A stretch of 64,000 nucleotides of DNA from Trachythela sp. YZ-2020 (GCA_016169945.1 JADLSH010000185.1:682001-746000); one strand, 5' to 3'. Positions 22,169 through 33,449 are shown, numbered from the stretch's first letter. Made by a program: numbers and translations. The notes: generated by a model not told the origin, from the letters alone.

Positions 22169-23341
22169 GTAATATGGAATCACTTATATAGTACTGGATC
22201 CGCAAGAGATGCTGGGACACTGTACGCTATGCGGAATGCCATTGATGCAAGAAATGTGTCCAATAATCCACACAACCGGGATTATGCTGCCAGTGAGTTT
22301 CTCGATAAAGTCACTGACGCTTATCTTATAAATGGGGCACTTGAGCATTTTGGTATGGCTGCTGTGGATGGTGAATGCACAAGAAACATCTACGATGGTC
22401 TGGCATTAGATGAAGAAGGGAAGAAGAATTTTGCAATGAAAGTGATCTCTGACTTTCTCGACGAGCATGTTGTTTACAGTGTCCCAGAATTACCAGATAC
22501 TGCTCGGTTAACCTCTGATTTAAAGTGTTGTGTATGTGGCAAAAATTATAAGCGCCCAAGTGCCCTAAAGAAACACAAAGAGGTCAAGCATGACATTCGA
22601 GAACTAGAGAGCCAGATGCCAAAGGACAAGGCACAAGGTGAGGAAGACAAGATGAAGAACTATACACATAATATTTTGGTGATGCTGATCCTTCGCCTTA
22701 ATCATAACGACGCAATCAAACTTGCGGATGGCCCTCGTCTCATCAGACTCTACAAGTACTTTGGTCTATATTTCAAAGTCTCCAACTCTCCTAAATATGC
22801 ATTTGCCATGCTTCAACTCCAAGCCCAACTGAACTGTCTCTTAAATTCTAGGCTTGCCCACTCTCTAGTCTGGAACCGCTTTGTCAATCACCGTGGAAAA
22901 ATCGACACCAATCATCCCATGGATTTGGAAATTGAGCATGACAATAAATCTTTCAAGATTGACTGCCATAGCTTCCGTGGCGAGATTACAGAAAAGACAA
23001 CCAACCGTGTTGGCCGGAACACCATACCTTCCGATAACATTTTGCATAACTTTGATGAGATAACCCAAGTGACAAAACTATCCGGAAGACACACTGTGAT
23101 GTCCACAGAAGAAGACGTGTTAACACTGGTAGACCATTTGCTTCCAGCTAGGGTATTTAGTACTATACCTGGACGAGCACATTCTGCATTTGAAGACATG
23201 CCCAACAACTTGCTGGATTCAATTGATTGTGAGAAGCTGAAGACATGGATTGGTCAGTTGTTAAAAAGTTCAGCAAAAAGCACTATTATAAGATCTGACA
23301 TTTTAAAAACTATTTCAAGATTAATGACATGCCTTTTGTAA
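22169..23341 (+). CDS. DUF6589-family gene, last exon (intact, C2H2 finger)
   Basis: The exon follows a strong acceptor (TTTTTTTTCAG ending at 22168) and stays open for 390 codons to TAA at 23339-23341. It opens with VIWNHLYSTGSARDAGTLYA, a motif I associate with DUF6589 proteins just after the D-F-H block. About 118 codons in, CCVCGKNYKRPSALKKHKEV followed by KH gives a complete C2H2 finger (C-x2-C-x12-H-x4-H). The rest includes LIRLYKYFGLYFKVSNSPKY, a Phe/Tyr-rich conserved block, and NHRGKIDTNHPMDLEIEHDN, with many conserved-looking acidic residues. The protein would be nuclear and DNA-binding. I suggest, but cannot prove, a transposase role. It converges on the RecQ-like gene, whose stop lies 704 bp away. 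Confidence 0.8.
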   Translation, partial: VIWNHLYSTGSARDAGTLYAMRNAIDARNVSNNPHNRDYAASEFLDKVTDAYLINGALEHFGMAAVDGECTRNIYDGLALDEEGKKNFAMKVISDFLDEHVVYSVPELPDTARLTSDLKCCVCGKNYKRPSALKKHKEVKHDIRELESQMPKDKAQGEEDKMKNYTHNILVMLILRLNHNDAIKLADGPRLIRLYKYFGLYFKVSNSPKYAFAMLQLQAQLNCLLNSRLAHSLVWNRFVNHRGKIDTNHPMDLEIEHDNKSFKIDCHSFRGEITEKTTNRVGRNTIPSDNILHNFDEITQVTKLSGRHTVMSTEEDVLTLVDHLLPARVFSTIPGRAHSAFEDMPNNLLDSIDCEKLKTWIGQLLKSSAKSTIIRSDILKTISRLMTCLL

Positions 23342-24047
23342 CCGTTAGTCACCTGACCATGAATCCCTTAAAACAAACAGCTGTGTCAAAATGAACCCCA
23401 GAGATGAAAAGATCACCTCAATATTAGTTAAAGTGCAAGGTTTCAGCTTATAATATACAATATGGAGGAAATGTAAGATTACAAATTTTCTTACCATTAG
23501 TATGAGCTTGTCAAGCAATAGAGCGACCCCCCCCCCCCCCCCACAATAATTTCTCAAAGCCTGAGTAACAAAGCCGTATCAATGATTTTTCAACCACGAA
23601 AGCCTTGATAGGTTATTATTTAACTAAATTTACATGAAATTTAAGCCAAAAAGGTTTTAAGAACTGAGATTTGCAGCAACAAAAGGATGGTTATATGTTG
23701 GCAACCTAAGTTCGCACCCCCAATATTTTGCAAAGTGTCTGCCACTGCTTTGCACTTCAAATGGCACCTGTAAAATCAAAGTTCTTTTGGATTATATAAC
23801 CACAAATTGCTTACAACAAACAAATTTAATAAAATATCGACAACACATTTTTGTGAAAACATTAAGTTTAATGTAAATTGAAAATTATTCAAAGTAATGA
23901 GAAGTATATAATTTTTCAAAATATTTAATGGAATGATAAATTATAGAACTTTTAAAATTGTACCATTGAATCTGTTCATGTTGTCAATTATATTAATCTG
24001 TATATATTGAATTATAATTATTAAAAATATAGAAATCGACAATATGT
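23342..24047. other. convergent intergenic spacer
   Basis: Between the two stop codons. Contains a run of about 18 C at 23525-23542 and AT-rich sequence. AATAAA overlaps the RecQ stop on the minus strand (about 24043-24050). Confidence 0.6.
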
Positions 24048-25372
24048 TTATTCACTGTCTTCAGAGCTGTCTAGTAAGCATGGGTGTCTGCGTCTCGAAG
24101 AAGGCTCAATGTCACTATCCTCGGATAATTTACTTGCCATTTCTATTTCCTCAATCTCATCACCATCATCACTACTGCTGTCACTCAATTCACACAAACA
24201 TTGCCAAACATGTTCTGCCTGTTTCTGTTCAAAGAAGTTGAATTTCTCTAACAGTATGGCAATGCTAGAAATTTCCTTTGCACTTTCAACGATAGAATCT
24301 ATCAACGTTCTTGTAAATCCAGTAGCCAAATCTAGACCAATCAGTAACTGTTCATGTGTCATGTTACCTGCAAGTTGTATGCGATAGTCTAAAAGATCAT
24401 CTCGTAGCTGGTTAGCCTTTTCCCCTTTAAGGTTATTTGCACAGGTCTTTTCATGCAATGAAGACTTAGTAGACATAGAGTTCAACAGTTTTTCAAAATT
24501 GGACTGGTGATTATCCTTATCACATGTCTCACGAACATCGTTCTTTATCAGGACATATGCACAAACACTTGCACTTCCCAGCACATACATCGCAGCAAGA
24601 ATGAAGCACAGCATTTGGTTGAGGACTACCAATAAATGGTTTTAGGAGTAAAACTCTCCTACGCTCTGTTGTGTTCCTCACATATTCTTTCATGTTCTTT
24701 GTAACGTTTCGGCTACAGGTACAGCCTTTATATTTCAATAAAATTGCATGTGCACTAGCATTATTGCGCCCAATTCTACCAGATTCCTGCAGATAGTCAT
24801 CAAGCCCACTGGATGGTCCTAAATGAATGACCACATTTCCTCCTTTGACATTTACTCCCATTCCAAACGCAATCGTGCAAAATACAACTCGTACAGTGCC
24901 ATTCTCCTTGCAGAACTCAGTTTCTACCGTCTTTTTTACAAGGCTGTGTGTTTTTTTGTGGTACATGGCAAATAACCTGGACCGGTCATCCATGGTCTCT
25001 TCTCCAGTGGGCCGGTAATAGGCTCTCTGTCCAAGACACTGGGTAAATAGTTCAAATAATTCCCGTACATGTTCTTTTCTGCGACAGAACACCATAACCT
25101 TGGTAGCATTCACATGCTTTTCTTCCAGTTCATCAATAATTGGTTTAAAGGTGTCATACAAGTTTTCATGATCCACATCCTTAACAGTATAGCGTATGTT
25201 TTCCTTGTTAGGGTCGCCAAGAATCTGGACACAATCTCTCATACAGAGATCCTTGATTATGGTCTTCCGTATTACTTCTGTTGCCGTTGCAGTAAGTGTG
25301 ACATAGGAACATCCCTGTGAACCAACGATCTTAGCTCTACAAGTCTTCCATAGTCTTTTCTAAAAGCTTCCG
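24048..25372 (-). pseudogene. RecQ-like helicase, second exon (motifs IV-VI, Cys-rich tail)
   Basis: An acceptor CCTTGCAG ends just before 25372. The exon encodes AFRKDYGRL, then (after a frame change near 25290) YVTLTATATE, MVFCRRKEHV, VVFCTIAFGMGVN and DYLQESGRIGRNN: helicase motifs III-VI of the RecQ type, which unwind DNA with ATP. A Cys-rich segment (CCDVCAGKCKCLCIC) resembles the RecQ zinc-binding tail. After another frame change near 24540 comes an extra 170-residue, acidic Ser/Asp/Glu-rich C-terminus ending at 24048. The phase at the exon start also mismatches the first exon. With the lesions in that exon there are at least four breaks, so this copy is dead. The full length would be of small-RecQ size plus the tail. 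Confidence 0.8.
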
Positions 25373-26059
25373 CTGCAAGGTTTTCCTTCCCCCTATTAAG
25401 ATTACAAAACACTACAATTATAAATTATCATCTGGTGACTGGTCACACCAAACTTTATGTAGCTCTCTACTCTCAACAAAATCACCTCCCACAAACATTT
25501 GTACAAATTTACAATGATAGATAGGCACATGCACCTGTATCCAGTATCCACCATCTTAATATTTTATATTTAGCGTATACTCTATTTAAGGTCCTCTAAG
25601 AGAACTTGAATTGAACCAAATTGTAAATTTGTTTTTAACTTTACGATCCCGATGGCGTTATTATTTTATATTTTTCAATTATGCTACAATATTTTTCATA
25701 TATACTATACTATATATACCATAGGCACTCTATGCATCGAAATAATACGCACGCATTCAAAGGTGATTTTTGGCCCTGGTAATCCCAATAGAACTTTGAA
25801 AAGGCGATAGCTGTGTTGACATTTCTATTTTTAGTCAATATATATAGACGAGAAACCCTGAAATAGATTTAAAGTAAAGTTACAGGGTTAAACAACAACA
25901 ATGGCGAGTTCTTGTAGTTCAAAATCCTCTTGACAGTCTATGATTTATATACTGACTCTGTGAGTCTGACTAGGACAAGCACACATTACAAAACCAGTTT
26001 TGACAGACTTTCAGGCTAGCTGGCTACATATGATTATTCAAGTTTAAATGGAGACTTAC
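25373..26059. other. intron of the RecQ-like gene
   Basis: Minus-strand intron with donor GTAAGT (26059-26054) and acceptor CCTTGCAG. AT-rich; no other feature seen. Confidence 0.6.
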
Positions 26060-26515
26060 CATTTCTCGATGCAATGACTTTCATCGATAAACACGGCTTT
26101 CAAGTTCCCTTTCAAGTGGCGGAATATGTACCGGTAGTTGTTAAGAAGCGCTTCAGGACTTCCAAAGACAATTCTGGCGTTGAAGTCTAAGATGGATTGA
26201 GTTGATCTTCGGAGCAGTCGTCCCCAATATAGGAAGCAGGGATTCACGACTCGCCAAATTACTTACTTGGTCTTTCATCAGCGAGACCAATGGAACAACC
26301 ACGACAACTAGCGACTTGCTATTTTCCGACATGTGCTCGAAGGCATGGGGAGCTAACTCAAAAGTTACACTTTTCCCAGCTCCCGTTGGCGCAGAAACGA
26401 ACACATCTCTACCAGATAGATAGGCTTCCATGGTCTGCCGTTGATACTCTGTTAACTGCGAATAACCAGAAGACTGCCTTGCTTTTTCAATCGCCTTTGA
26501 GATCGATCTCTCCAT
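26060..26515 (-). pseudogene. RecQ-like helicase, first exon (motifs 0-II)
   Basis: ATG at 26515. The protein starts MERSISKAIEKARQSS, then motif 0 (LTEYQRQTMEAYLSGRDVFV), Walker A APTGAGKS, motif Ia VVPLVSLMKDQV, and motif II FIDESHCIEKW (D-E-S-H in place of the usual D-E-A-H). Between Ia and II the expected RecQ sequence jumps frame twice, near 26245 and 26210: an IPASYIGDD-type stretch lies in a third frame between them. The donor GTAAGT follows at 26059. RecQ helicases unwind 3' to 5' in the nucleus. The gene starts about 750 bp from the right terminus and reads inward toward the DUF6589 gene. Confidence 0.8.
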
Positions 26516-27245
26516 ATTTATTTGCAATTTGTGCGCTATTTGCCTTTGTGTCTGGTGTTAATTGGACTTTCGGATGTCTATTTATAAATGTGAAATTTGA
26601 TGAGCGAGTGCGACGCTTTGACTGACATGTTCCTTTTCACGTTCTCTCTGATTGGTTGAAGAAATCATCAACAAAGCATGTTCATATTATATATAGCTCA
26701 GCGTTACTGACCCGTTTTTGGGTCAGTAAAATTTGGCGCGCTGCAAGTTGGAAAAGTCCCTCGTCTCACACCGCGCACTTCCGCAAATTCCTTACTCTTT
26801 CGCAAATACTTCCTTGAAAATTCCTTCGTTATAAAGACGATCCTATAAAGACGATCCTAAAGACGAGGGACTTTGAGAAAGTCTAGGTATGATCGATCAA
26901 AAAAATCCAGCGGATGGGAATTCAGGATTTTTTTGAATTAGCCAATCGGATAGCCTGTTTTCGAGCCCCTGATCGCTTTAGCGATCAGAACTCCCCACAA
27001 ATCGCGCAAAAATCGAGATAGCCAATCAGATGGCTGGAATCTGACCCAGAGCGTGCAAAACTCATGCGTAAGACCGCTTTTCTGCGCGTTCATGTTCGAA
27101 GGCCTTGCTACTGGATGATATTTTAGAACGGGACTGTTAAACTTTCAATACAATACACTGCGCCAAGTTTGATAACTGGACTGCTATTTTAATTTAAAAA
27201 TTTTCTGGCCAATTTTACCTTAGTCGCGTGATCGCTCTGATCACC
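26516..27245. other. right subterminal region of the 20-kb element
   Basis: No gene. Contains several short inverted GCCAATC-type motifs (26942, 27021). It is similar over about 240 bp to the MITE at 29386-29784 (for example GCCAATCAGATGGCTGGAAT at 27021). Confidence 0.6.
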
Positions 27246-27261
27246 CCTAGATCCGCCCCTG
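27246..27261 (-). repeat. right terminal inverted repeat of the 20-kb element
   Basis: CCTAGATCCGCCCCTG, the exact reverse complement of 7139-7154. Confidence 0.85.
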
Positions 27262-27269
27262 CATCAATA
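27262..27269. repeat. right 8-bp target-site duplication
   Basis: CATCAATA, identical to 7131-7138. Confidence 0.85.
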
Positions 27270-28500
27270 ATCATAAATACATTCATCAATAATCGTCATT
27301 ACTGATACAGACTGTTGCACAAATGCACAGCTGTAAGTATTTTTCCCGAGCCAACGGTGTTACAATAGGTACTTTTAAAGACTTAATATTAATAAGTTAA
27401 AATTATAAGACAGTTGGCATTACGTTGAGTGACAGTTGCATGAATGGAATATAACGAGGGATCGAAGTTTGGGCGTAGATTAAAAAGTATTATACACACA
27501 GTATTTACATCGGGAGTACTTGAGACAAACGGCGTGAAGCGTCGTTCCTGGAGTTTACCCGGGGGGAGGATACTAATTCTGCTTGGCTATTTGCACCTGT
27601 GAAGAGTAGATTTCAAAGTTCATCAATAATCGCGGGCGCGTGGTTCAAGGTTTGTACGTGGTCATCTCACTAATCTCAAAAGTATGGCGGATTGTCAGGA
27701 GTGGAGTGAGTGAGATCATAGAAAAACGTGAGAAAGTCTGAATTAAAACTCGCTTTTTGGACTTTATAGAAAGAGCTGTGCGACGGATCTTATCGCTCTT
27801 ACTTTAGCAAAAAAGATAGGAAGAGTCAGAATCAGAATCAGAATAATTTATTTCACACGTATTACAAAAAAAGATACAGTGATCACAGTAGCAAAATGCT
27901 TTCGAGTTGATCACTGCATGTATGTGTCACATTATTATTAAGTAGTACATAACGGCGGCATAACAGAACGGTGTAAATATTTCAAGTGTAAATAGTCCAA
28001 GAGATAAATAATCGAAAAATGTAAAAAATATAGAGGAGGGTTTGATATATTATTAAAAGTGTTGATGTATTTTTGTTCTAAAAACTCCCGCTTTATATAC
28101 ATAGTTTTTCATTTATTTCCTGTTAAAGTATTATATATTTTATATTATCAAAAAGTTCTAAACCATTATATTTTAAACTGATTTCATTTCAAGAAGGAAT
28201 TTATCGGTAAAATTCAGTTTTGTTTTATGAACTTTCGAAACGTTATATATGAGCGCAAGATTGAATTTTACATTAGCTTAAAGCTCATAATGAATAATAA
28301 CATACCTACAATATAAATTCGGGAATTCTATGGCTAAAACACCTTTTTTTAATTATTTTTGGCCGTTTTGTTCCCTGTTTCCTGCTGTGCACTAAAATGT
28401 TGTAATATTTTGGCACGGAATTCAATTCCGTTTTTCAACAAAAATTTTGTCTGAATCAAAGTTTTATATCTCGAAAGTGCGGTGCCAGTGTGGGTAGAGT
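27270..28500. other. no recognisable gene
   Basis: CAGAATCAGAATCAGAATAA near 27828 looks like a short tandem tail of a retroposon. The rest is AT-rich. Confidence 0.35.
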
Positions 28501-28522
28501 GTAGCAAATATCCGGCGGTTTA

Positions 28523-28644
28523 CTGTTGTGTAAAACTACCTGAAAAATACAAAAAGAACTTCGATGTTTCGAGCAAAGCCTTTCTACTAACTTCCAGACG
28601 AAGGGCCTTCGCTCGAAACGCTTTCAGGTAGTTTTACACAACAG
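28523..28644. repeat. foldback of a Penelope-like terminal motif
   Basis: Outer arms CTGTTGTGTAAAACTACCTG (+AAA) at 28523-28545 and its complement at 28622-28644. Inside, the motif GACGAAGGGCCTTCGCTCGAAAC (28597-28619) faces an inverted partial copy (28558-28580). Same family as 4895-5060 and 41580-41740. Confidence 0.75.
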
Positions 28645-29377
28645 CCGAATATTTACTTGTTTTAATATAGATTTTGTGTTTTGTACTTGCAGTGGCTAGA
28701 AATGCGAACATTTTTACGATTTACACGATAACAAATAATGCAAAACTCCAAGAAAACAGAGAGAACTATCTCAAACCATCGCTTTATTGCACTGTTTGAC
28801 ATAAGATATGTATGACATGTATGAATATTTTTGTTTTTTATGTAAATACAGTTTTCGACTTCGGCTTTCGTAACTTTTTTGTCTAAATTGCTTTCATGTT
28901 GTTGTCGCCATTAAAAGTTGTTTAATGAAAGCGAGAAATGGTGTTTCACTAAAGCCTTTGTTACTGACTAAGCTTACTCTTCTACATGCAAAAACATATC
29001 CGAAGTTCCAAGATATGGAGATGTTTAATATTGATAAGACGTAAAAAATTATTCGCCGTTTAATTTGGTAGATTTTTAAGTTAAAACTTTGTCTTAAATA
29101 ATGATTGACAATTAATTTAAACGATAAATTAGTAGAAACTTGTTTTTTAAGAAAGTAAAACCATAGAAACAACTAAAATTATCGAAATAAACTTCATTTG
29201 CAGTTAATTTTTGGCTTTGAAAACTGTACTTATTTTTGCGTGATTTCTACATGCAATATTCGCGCCAAAACACGAACCATGCAATGTGCGAGATTAGAGA
29301 CCAGTTCCCTATGACCAAAGGGTATCGAGCCAACTTAATAATACACATAAATGACATAATGCAAAATTCATTGTTCA

Positions 29378-29792
29378 CTTCCGAACACCCCAAGCAGTGA
29401 ATCAGTCAGATCAGTAAGAGAAATTGAAGCAATAAGAGGGGAGATATTTTTTTATCAGCCAATCAGAATGCTCATATATGAGGTCTTGATTATTCAAACC
29501 GGTCAAACTCCCACGAAGGTCAGTCAAAATGGCGGATCTCCATGGAAAAAAGCATATTGGCCAATCAAATGGCTAGAATCCCCGTTTAGTCATATATTTA
29601 CGCAAATAACCGCTATTTGATTTTTTTACAGGAGGCTCGGCCACTGGACAAAATGTGATAACGAGACTCTTTTTGAATACTAATTATCTCTGCTACCGGT
29701 TGACCTTGAATAGCTGGACTATTTTTTACATACAATTATCTGCGCCATTTTTACCTGGAGTTGATGACTCCTCGATCCGCCCTGCTTCCGAA
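29378..29792. mobile_element. 399-bp MITE sharing the right end of the 20-kb element
   Basis: CTTCCGAA at 29378-29385 and again at 29785-29792 is a perfect 8-bp duplication. The right end (29540-29784) resembles 27001-27261, including GGCCAATCAAATGGCTAGAA (29559) and the end CGATCCGCCCTG. The left end starts CACCCC rather than CAGGGG, so the termini match poorly. No coding capacity. I infer a non-autonomous relative of the 20-kb element. Confidence 0.65.
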
Positions 29793-30908
29793 ATGTAGTT
29801 GTATGCGTTTCTTATTTCTAAAAGGTTATTATTAATATTTAATCATATACTCTTTGGCAAATCATGTCAACCATAATATGTCACGTGAAGTGGCTTTATA
29901 CCTGAGAAAACTCATCTTCATTAGCGTTCTTTATATAGAAGCTCATCCTAAGGTTATTATATCAGGTTTTTTATGCATTCTTTATATAAGGTTATTTATG
30001 CTCATCCTAATTAGTATTCTTTATGCAGAACAAGGCCTTCCACAAACCAGATAACGACATAGCATTTATGCTACACGGGAAGCACCTGATTGAAGTGTAT
30101 TTAACCCCCTTTCCTCTCCCTTCTTCCACTTCCCTTTTTCCCATCCCCATCCCCCTGTCCTCCTCCGCTTCCTAACAATTAAACCACAATGTTGACAAAT
30201 TGAAGTTTGTACATTTTAGAGAAATATGTTTGCAACAATCTACTAATGCGTGCATTTGTTTTCCACCAATCTTTTATAAAAAGAAACACACAAGACATCG
30301 TATTTATTGCTCTCTATTTACTGGGTAAAATCTAAATAGCAACTGCCGGTTACTGCAGTGCAAATGCTGTTTACATAAATAGATAAGATAATAATATGAT
30401 GTTGCGAGAAAAACTACAAAATACTGTTGTCTACAACATGCTAAATGTCCTACAAATTCTAAACGCAACATAAAACAAAGAAGCATTTGAAAGCAATATA
30501 TGTCGCACACAAGCCATTTTCTACATTAATATATTTGGGTTCGTATACCTTCTCATCAACCTACATTTTCAGTTGCTTTCTTTGAGTAAATTTAAAGCCA
30601 ATATATTGAAACATTAAAAATTTACGTTTAATCACTGTGTAGCATTTCCGATTTTAATGCCATCATCCAATTAATATACTCAGCTGTAATCATACAGAAA
30701 ATTTTAAATACCTTCATCAAATTCTTGCCAAATGGCTGCAGGACTTGTTACAGTTTCAAACACTTTCTTCAATATTTAAAGTAATTTTATTCTGAACTAA
30801 GCCCATTTCATTGAGGCAACAGTTCATTTAGGGCTACGTAAATTAAATAACTTGAAATCTACACTCATCTACTAAACCCAGTATCCTTGATTTTAAATGG
30901 TCGAGATA
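29793..30908. other. no recognisable gene
   Basis: AT-rich. A pyrimidine-rich stretch lies at 30103-30172. Downstream flank of the SRCR gene. Confidence 0.4.
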
Positions 30909-31234
30909 TTAGTAACATTCAACACTTGCATCTTCCGAATGCTCACAGTCATGGTCATTCCATCCGCCATGGCGGCAATCCCAAATGTATGATTCATTAC
31001 CAGAACAGGCAACTTCATCAAGCAATATAGGACCACTTCCTTTGCCATAGTAAGCTTCACTTCTTGTCATATTCGCTCCAATGAAACCCAACTGACGGCA
31101 TGTGACGTTACCATCAGTAATATCCCATTGATCATCACAGACGGTCCCCCAGCCAAAAGTTGGGTGATAGATTTCCACTCTTCCGCTCATATTGTTACTT
31201 GAACCATTCAATGAGATTTTTAGTTCAGAGGTTC
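30909..31234 (-). CDS. SRCR-domain last exon of an EGF-SRCR gene
   Basis: The exon begins after an acceptor TTTATTTATAG (phase 1) and ends with a stop at 30911-30909. It encodes one scavenger receptor Cys-rich domain: RVEIYHPTFGWGTVCDDQWD, VTCRQLGF, PILLDEVACSG, and a C-terminal WNDHDCEHSEDASVECY with the expected cysteines. SRCR domains are extracellular ligand-binding modules stabilised by disulphides. The phase fits the EGF exons at 47.4 and 50.2 kb on the same strand, so a secreted or surface EGF-EGF-SRCR protein is likely. The stop follows the domain directly, so no membrane segment is encoded after it. Predicted N-x-S/T sites (SNNMSG, NVT, NMT, NES) suggest glycosylation. Confidence 0.85.
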
Positions 31235-33100
31235 CTATAAATAAAAACCATACACACATAAGAAGAATTCCATTTCCGTTTCATCATCGGAGCCATAATT
31301 TTGGAAGCCCAATTTTGGCTTTTCACTTGGTGGAAGTTCCTGACCTTGTGGCAAAATATGGAATTAGATAAATGAAATACGGCATGTTTCGTATTAACTG
31401 TGATTATTTCAAGCAAATTCCATAAATTTTGACTTCGTTCTCAGACGTGGATCTGGTATGTGCACAACTCAAATGTACATAAGATGGGCAAGCATAAGGG
31501 GTGTTGCAAGAAATATTATGGGGCTCGTCCCCTGAATAAATTAATCAGGACGGTTGTTTTAGAAATGATACTAAATGCCCGGTCTCTCAAACGAAAGTTA
31601 ACCCGTTTGATTTAATGTTAGAAGAAACTAGAATAGCTATTCTAACCAAGAAGATTTAATATTTGTTTTAGGCTTACTTAAATTTTCATATTCAACCACT
31701 GAACTATAATGCAAATGTTTGAGTTTGGAGTACGTTTTAAAGATTATTGGAAAAAGGACAAAACAGCTTATTAAACAAATTTGAAAACAGTTTTTTATGC
31801 AGTTAATATTTTACAAATTTTTTTGATGTAACATTTCTTTGATGGCATGTCTTTTCCAAGCAAGAAAATGTGCATGTTAATCAATAAGTAATGATATTTG
31901 AAACAATTGTGCAACAACAACAGTGTGCTGTACACGCGTTTATTTGACCACACTAAAACAAATTAACAAATAAACCAAATGTCTATAGACTGTCTATGCT
32001 AATTTTCTCATTTAAAAAAGGCATTTTTTGGATCATGCATATTCAAGTTAAACACCAATCAATATTGCATAAAATTCGTATCATAGTATTTCAAATTTAG
32101 GGCAGCCATTTGTAAATATAGTAATACCTATTTGAATGTAATAGCCGCTCTTGTTTTTACGTCAAAAATTCAATTCGAACAGACATGCTTAAATTTTTGT
32201 GGCTCACCCGGAAGAAGAGCTTGTGATTTGCACCGCGCCCTGGCAAAGGTATCTTCGAAAGAGTTCTGTTATAAACAGAGCGAGCTTTTCCGATCCGATA
32301 AATACATGTGAAACTTCGTTGTCCTCAAGAGTTATAAGTTCAAAATACACTAGTAGATTAAACTAAAACATGTTGAACTTGAAATAAATACAACAAAAAA
32401 CGCTGAAAATACCAAATGATAAAATATAGTAGAACCCGGTATGCGGATTCCCCTTATATCATCAATAATTAATAATTTTACTATGTGACTGCTTTATAAG
32501 ATTGAGGATACAATCCATTGACTGATTAACTATAAACTTTGCCATGAATTCCCATAAACACAAGATACAACTAAACGTAGAGCATATTTGTTGCTATTGT
32601 TAATTTGTTATCAGATATGACACAATTTCACGCAAATTTATATATCTTAATTTTGATTGTTAATTAAATGTTCCATTGTCACTATTTATGTTATCGTTAA
32701 CATAATTTAAATTTATCACCAAATAACGATACATTTTCCTCTTCTACCCTTTCTACCCTTTCTACCCTTATATAAGTAATAGTAATCTACACGAAACAAA
32801 TGTTCGATCTTAATCCACCCAATGTAATTTACACAGCGCCTGGTAAAGACTATATTAAACGGAAGTATGATTGTAACCGTCCGCTTACAGAGGTTATGCT
32901 GTTTAGGATCTCGTTTTGGTGATTCGCGTTCCCTTATGGGAGATCTCCGGTTAAGAGAGGTTGCAAATGTAAAAAGATAATATGCGTTTGGTTGGGACCC
33001 AAGAATGGTATCCACTTAAGGATTGAAGGACCTAGCATGTGAACAATAGTCAGTATTACAGTGGTATAGAGGGAACAAGAACGAAGGCAGTAGAAAATGT
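31235..33100. other. intron sequence, nothing recognised
   Basis: Intron of the EGF-SRCR gene upstream of its last exon. AT-rich; a CTTTCTACC triple repeat lies near 32742-32768. Confidence 0.4.
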
Positions 33101-33449
33101 AAATATATTGATATTAAAACGAGAGAATATTATATTGGCTAAGAAGATCGTCGAACAGGCAGCCGAACAAGGCAGGCAACAAGGAAATATTAGCGTTTAC
33201 ACGCCGTTTGTATCGATACAATCTTTGCCCGAAATTTTCGCCGGTTCTGAAGTAGGAGCGAATTTAGGCGCAAAATTATATATTTGGAAGACGTCGAAAT
33301 GTTCATATTAGCGAGTGGAATTAGGGATGCCACAAGGAAACGTGTACTACTTCTGTATGAAGAGGGACAACGCTTTGGCGCAATTCTTTTACCAATTACG
33401 GGACACAGGAACGAACATCGATAATTATTATATACATGCACAAGCTCTG

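Larger units (their letters stand above)
7139..27261. mobile_element. 20.1-kb DNA transposon with DUF6589 and RecQ genes
   Basis: The segment starts with CAGGGGCGGATCTAGG at 7139-7154 and ends with its exact reverse complement at 27246-27261. It is flanked on both sides by CATCAATA, an 8-bp duplication expected from a single cut-and-paste insertion. Inside, a DUF6589-family gene reads rightward from 8332 and a RecQ-like helicase gene reads leftward from 26515, so the two genes read inward from the ends and converge. Also inside are a small divergent ORF, two inverted minisatellite arrays and later insertions of small repeats. Both main genes have frameshifts. The termini alone look hAT-like; the gene content is more like what I recall of helicase-encoding Academ-type elements. 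The boundaries are seen; the unity of the cargo and the class are inferred. Confidence 0.75.

Noticed and set aside
22326..23208. Several minus-strand and alternative frames over the last DUF6589 exon
   Set aside because: Shadows of the strong plus-strand coding frame.
24044..25320. Plus-strand frames opposite the RecQ-like gene
   Set aside because: Antisense shadows; the helicase motifs are on the minus strand.
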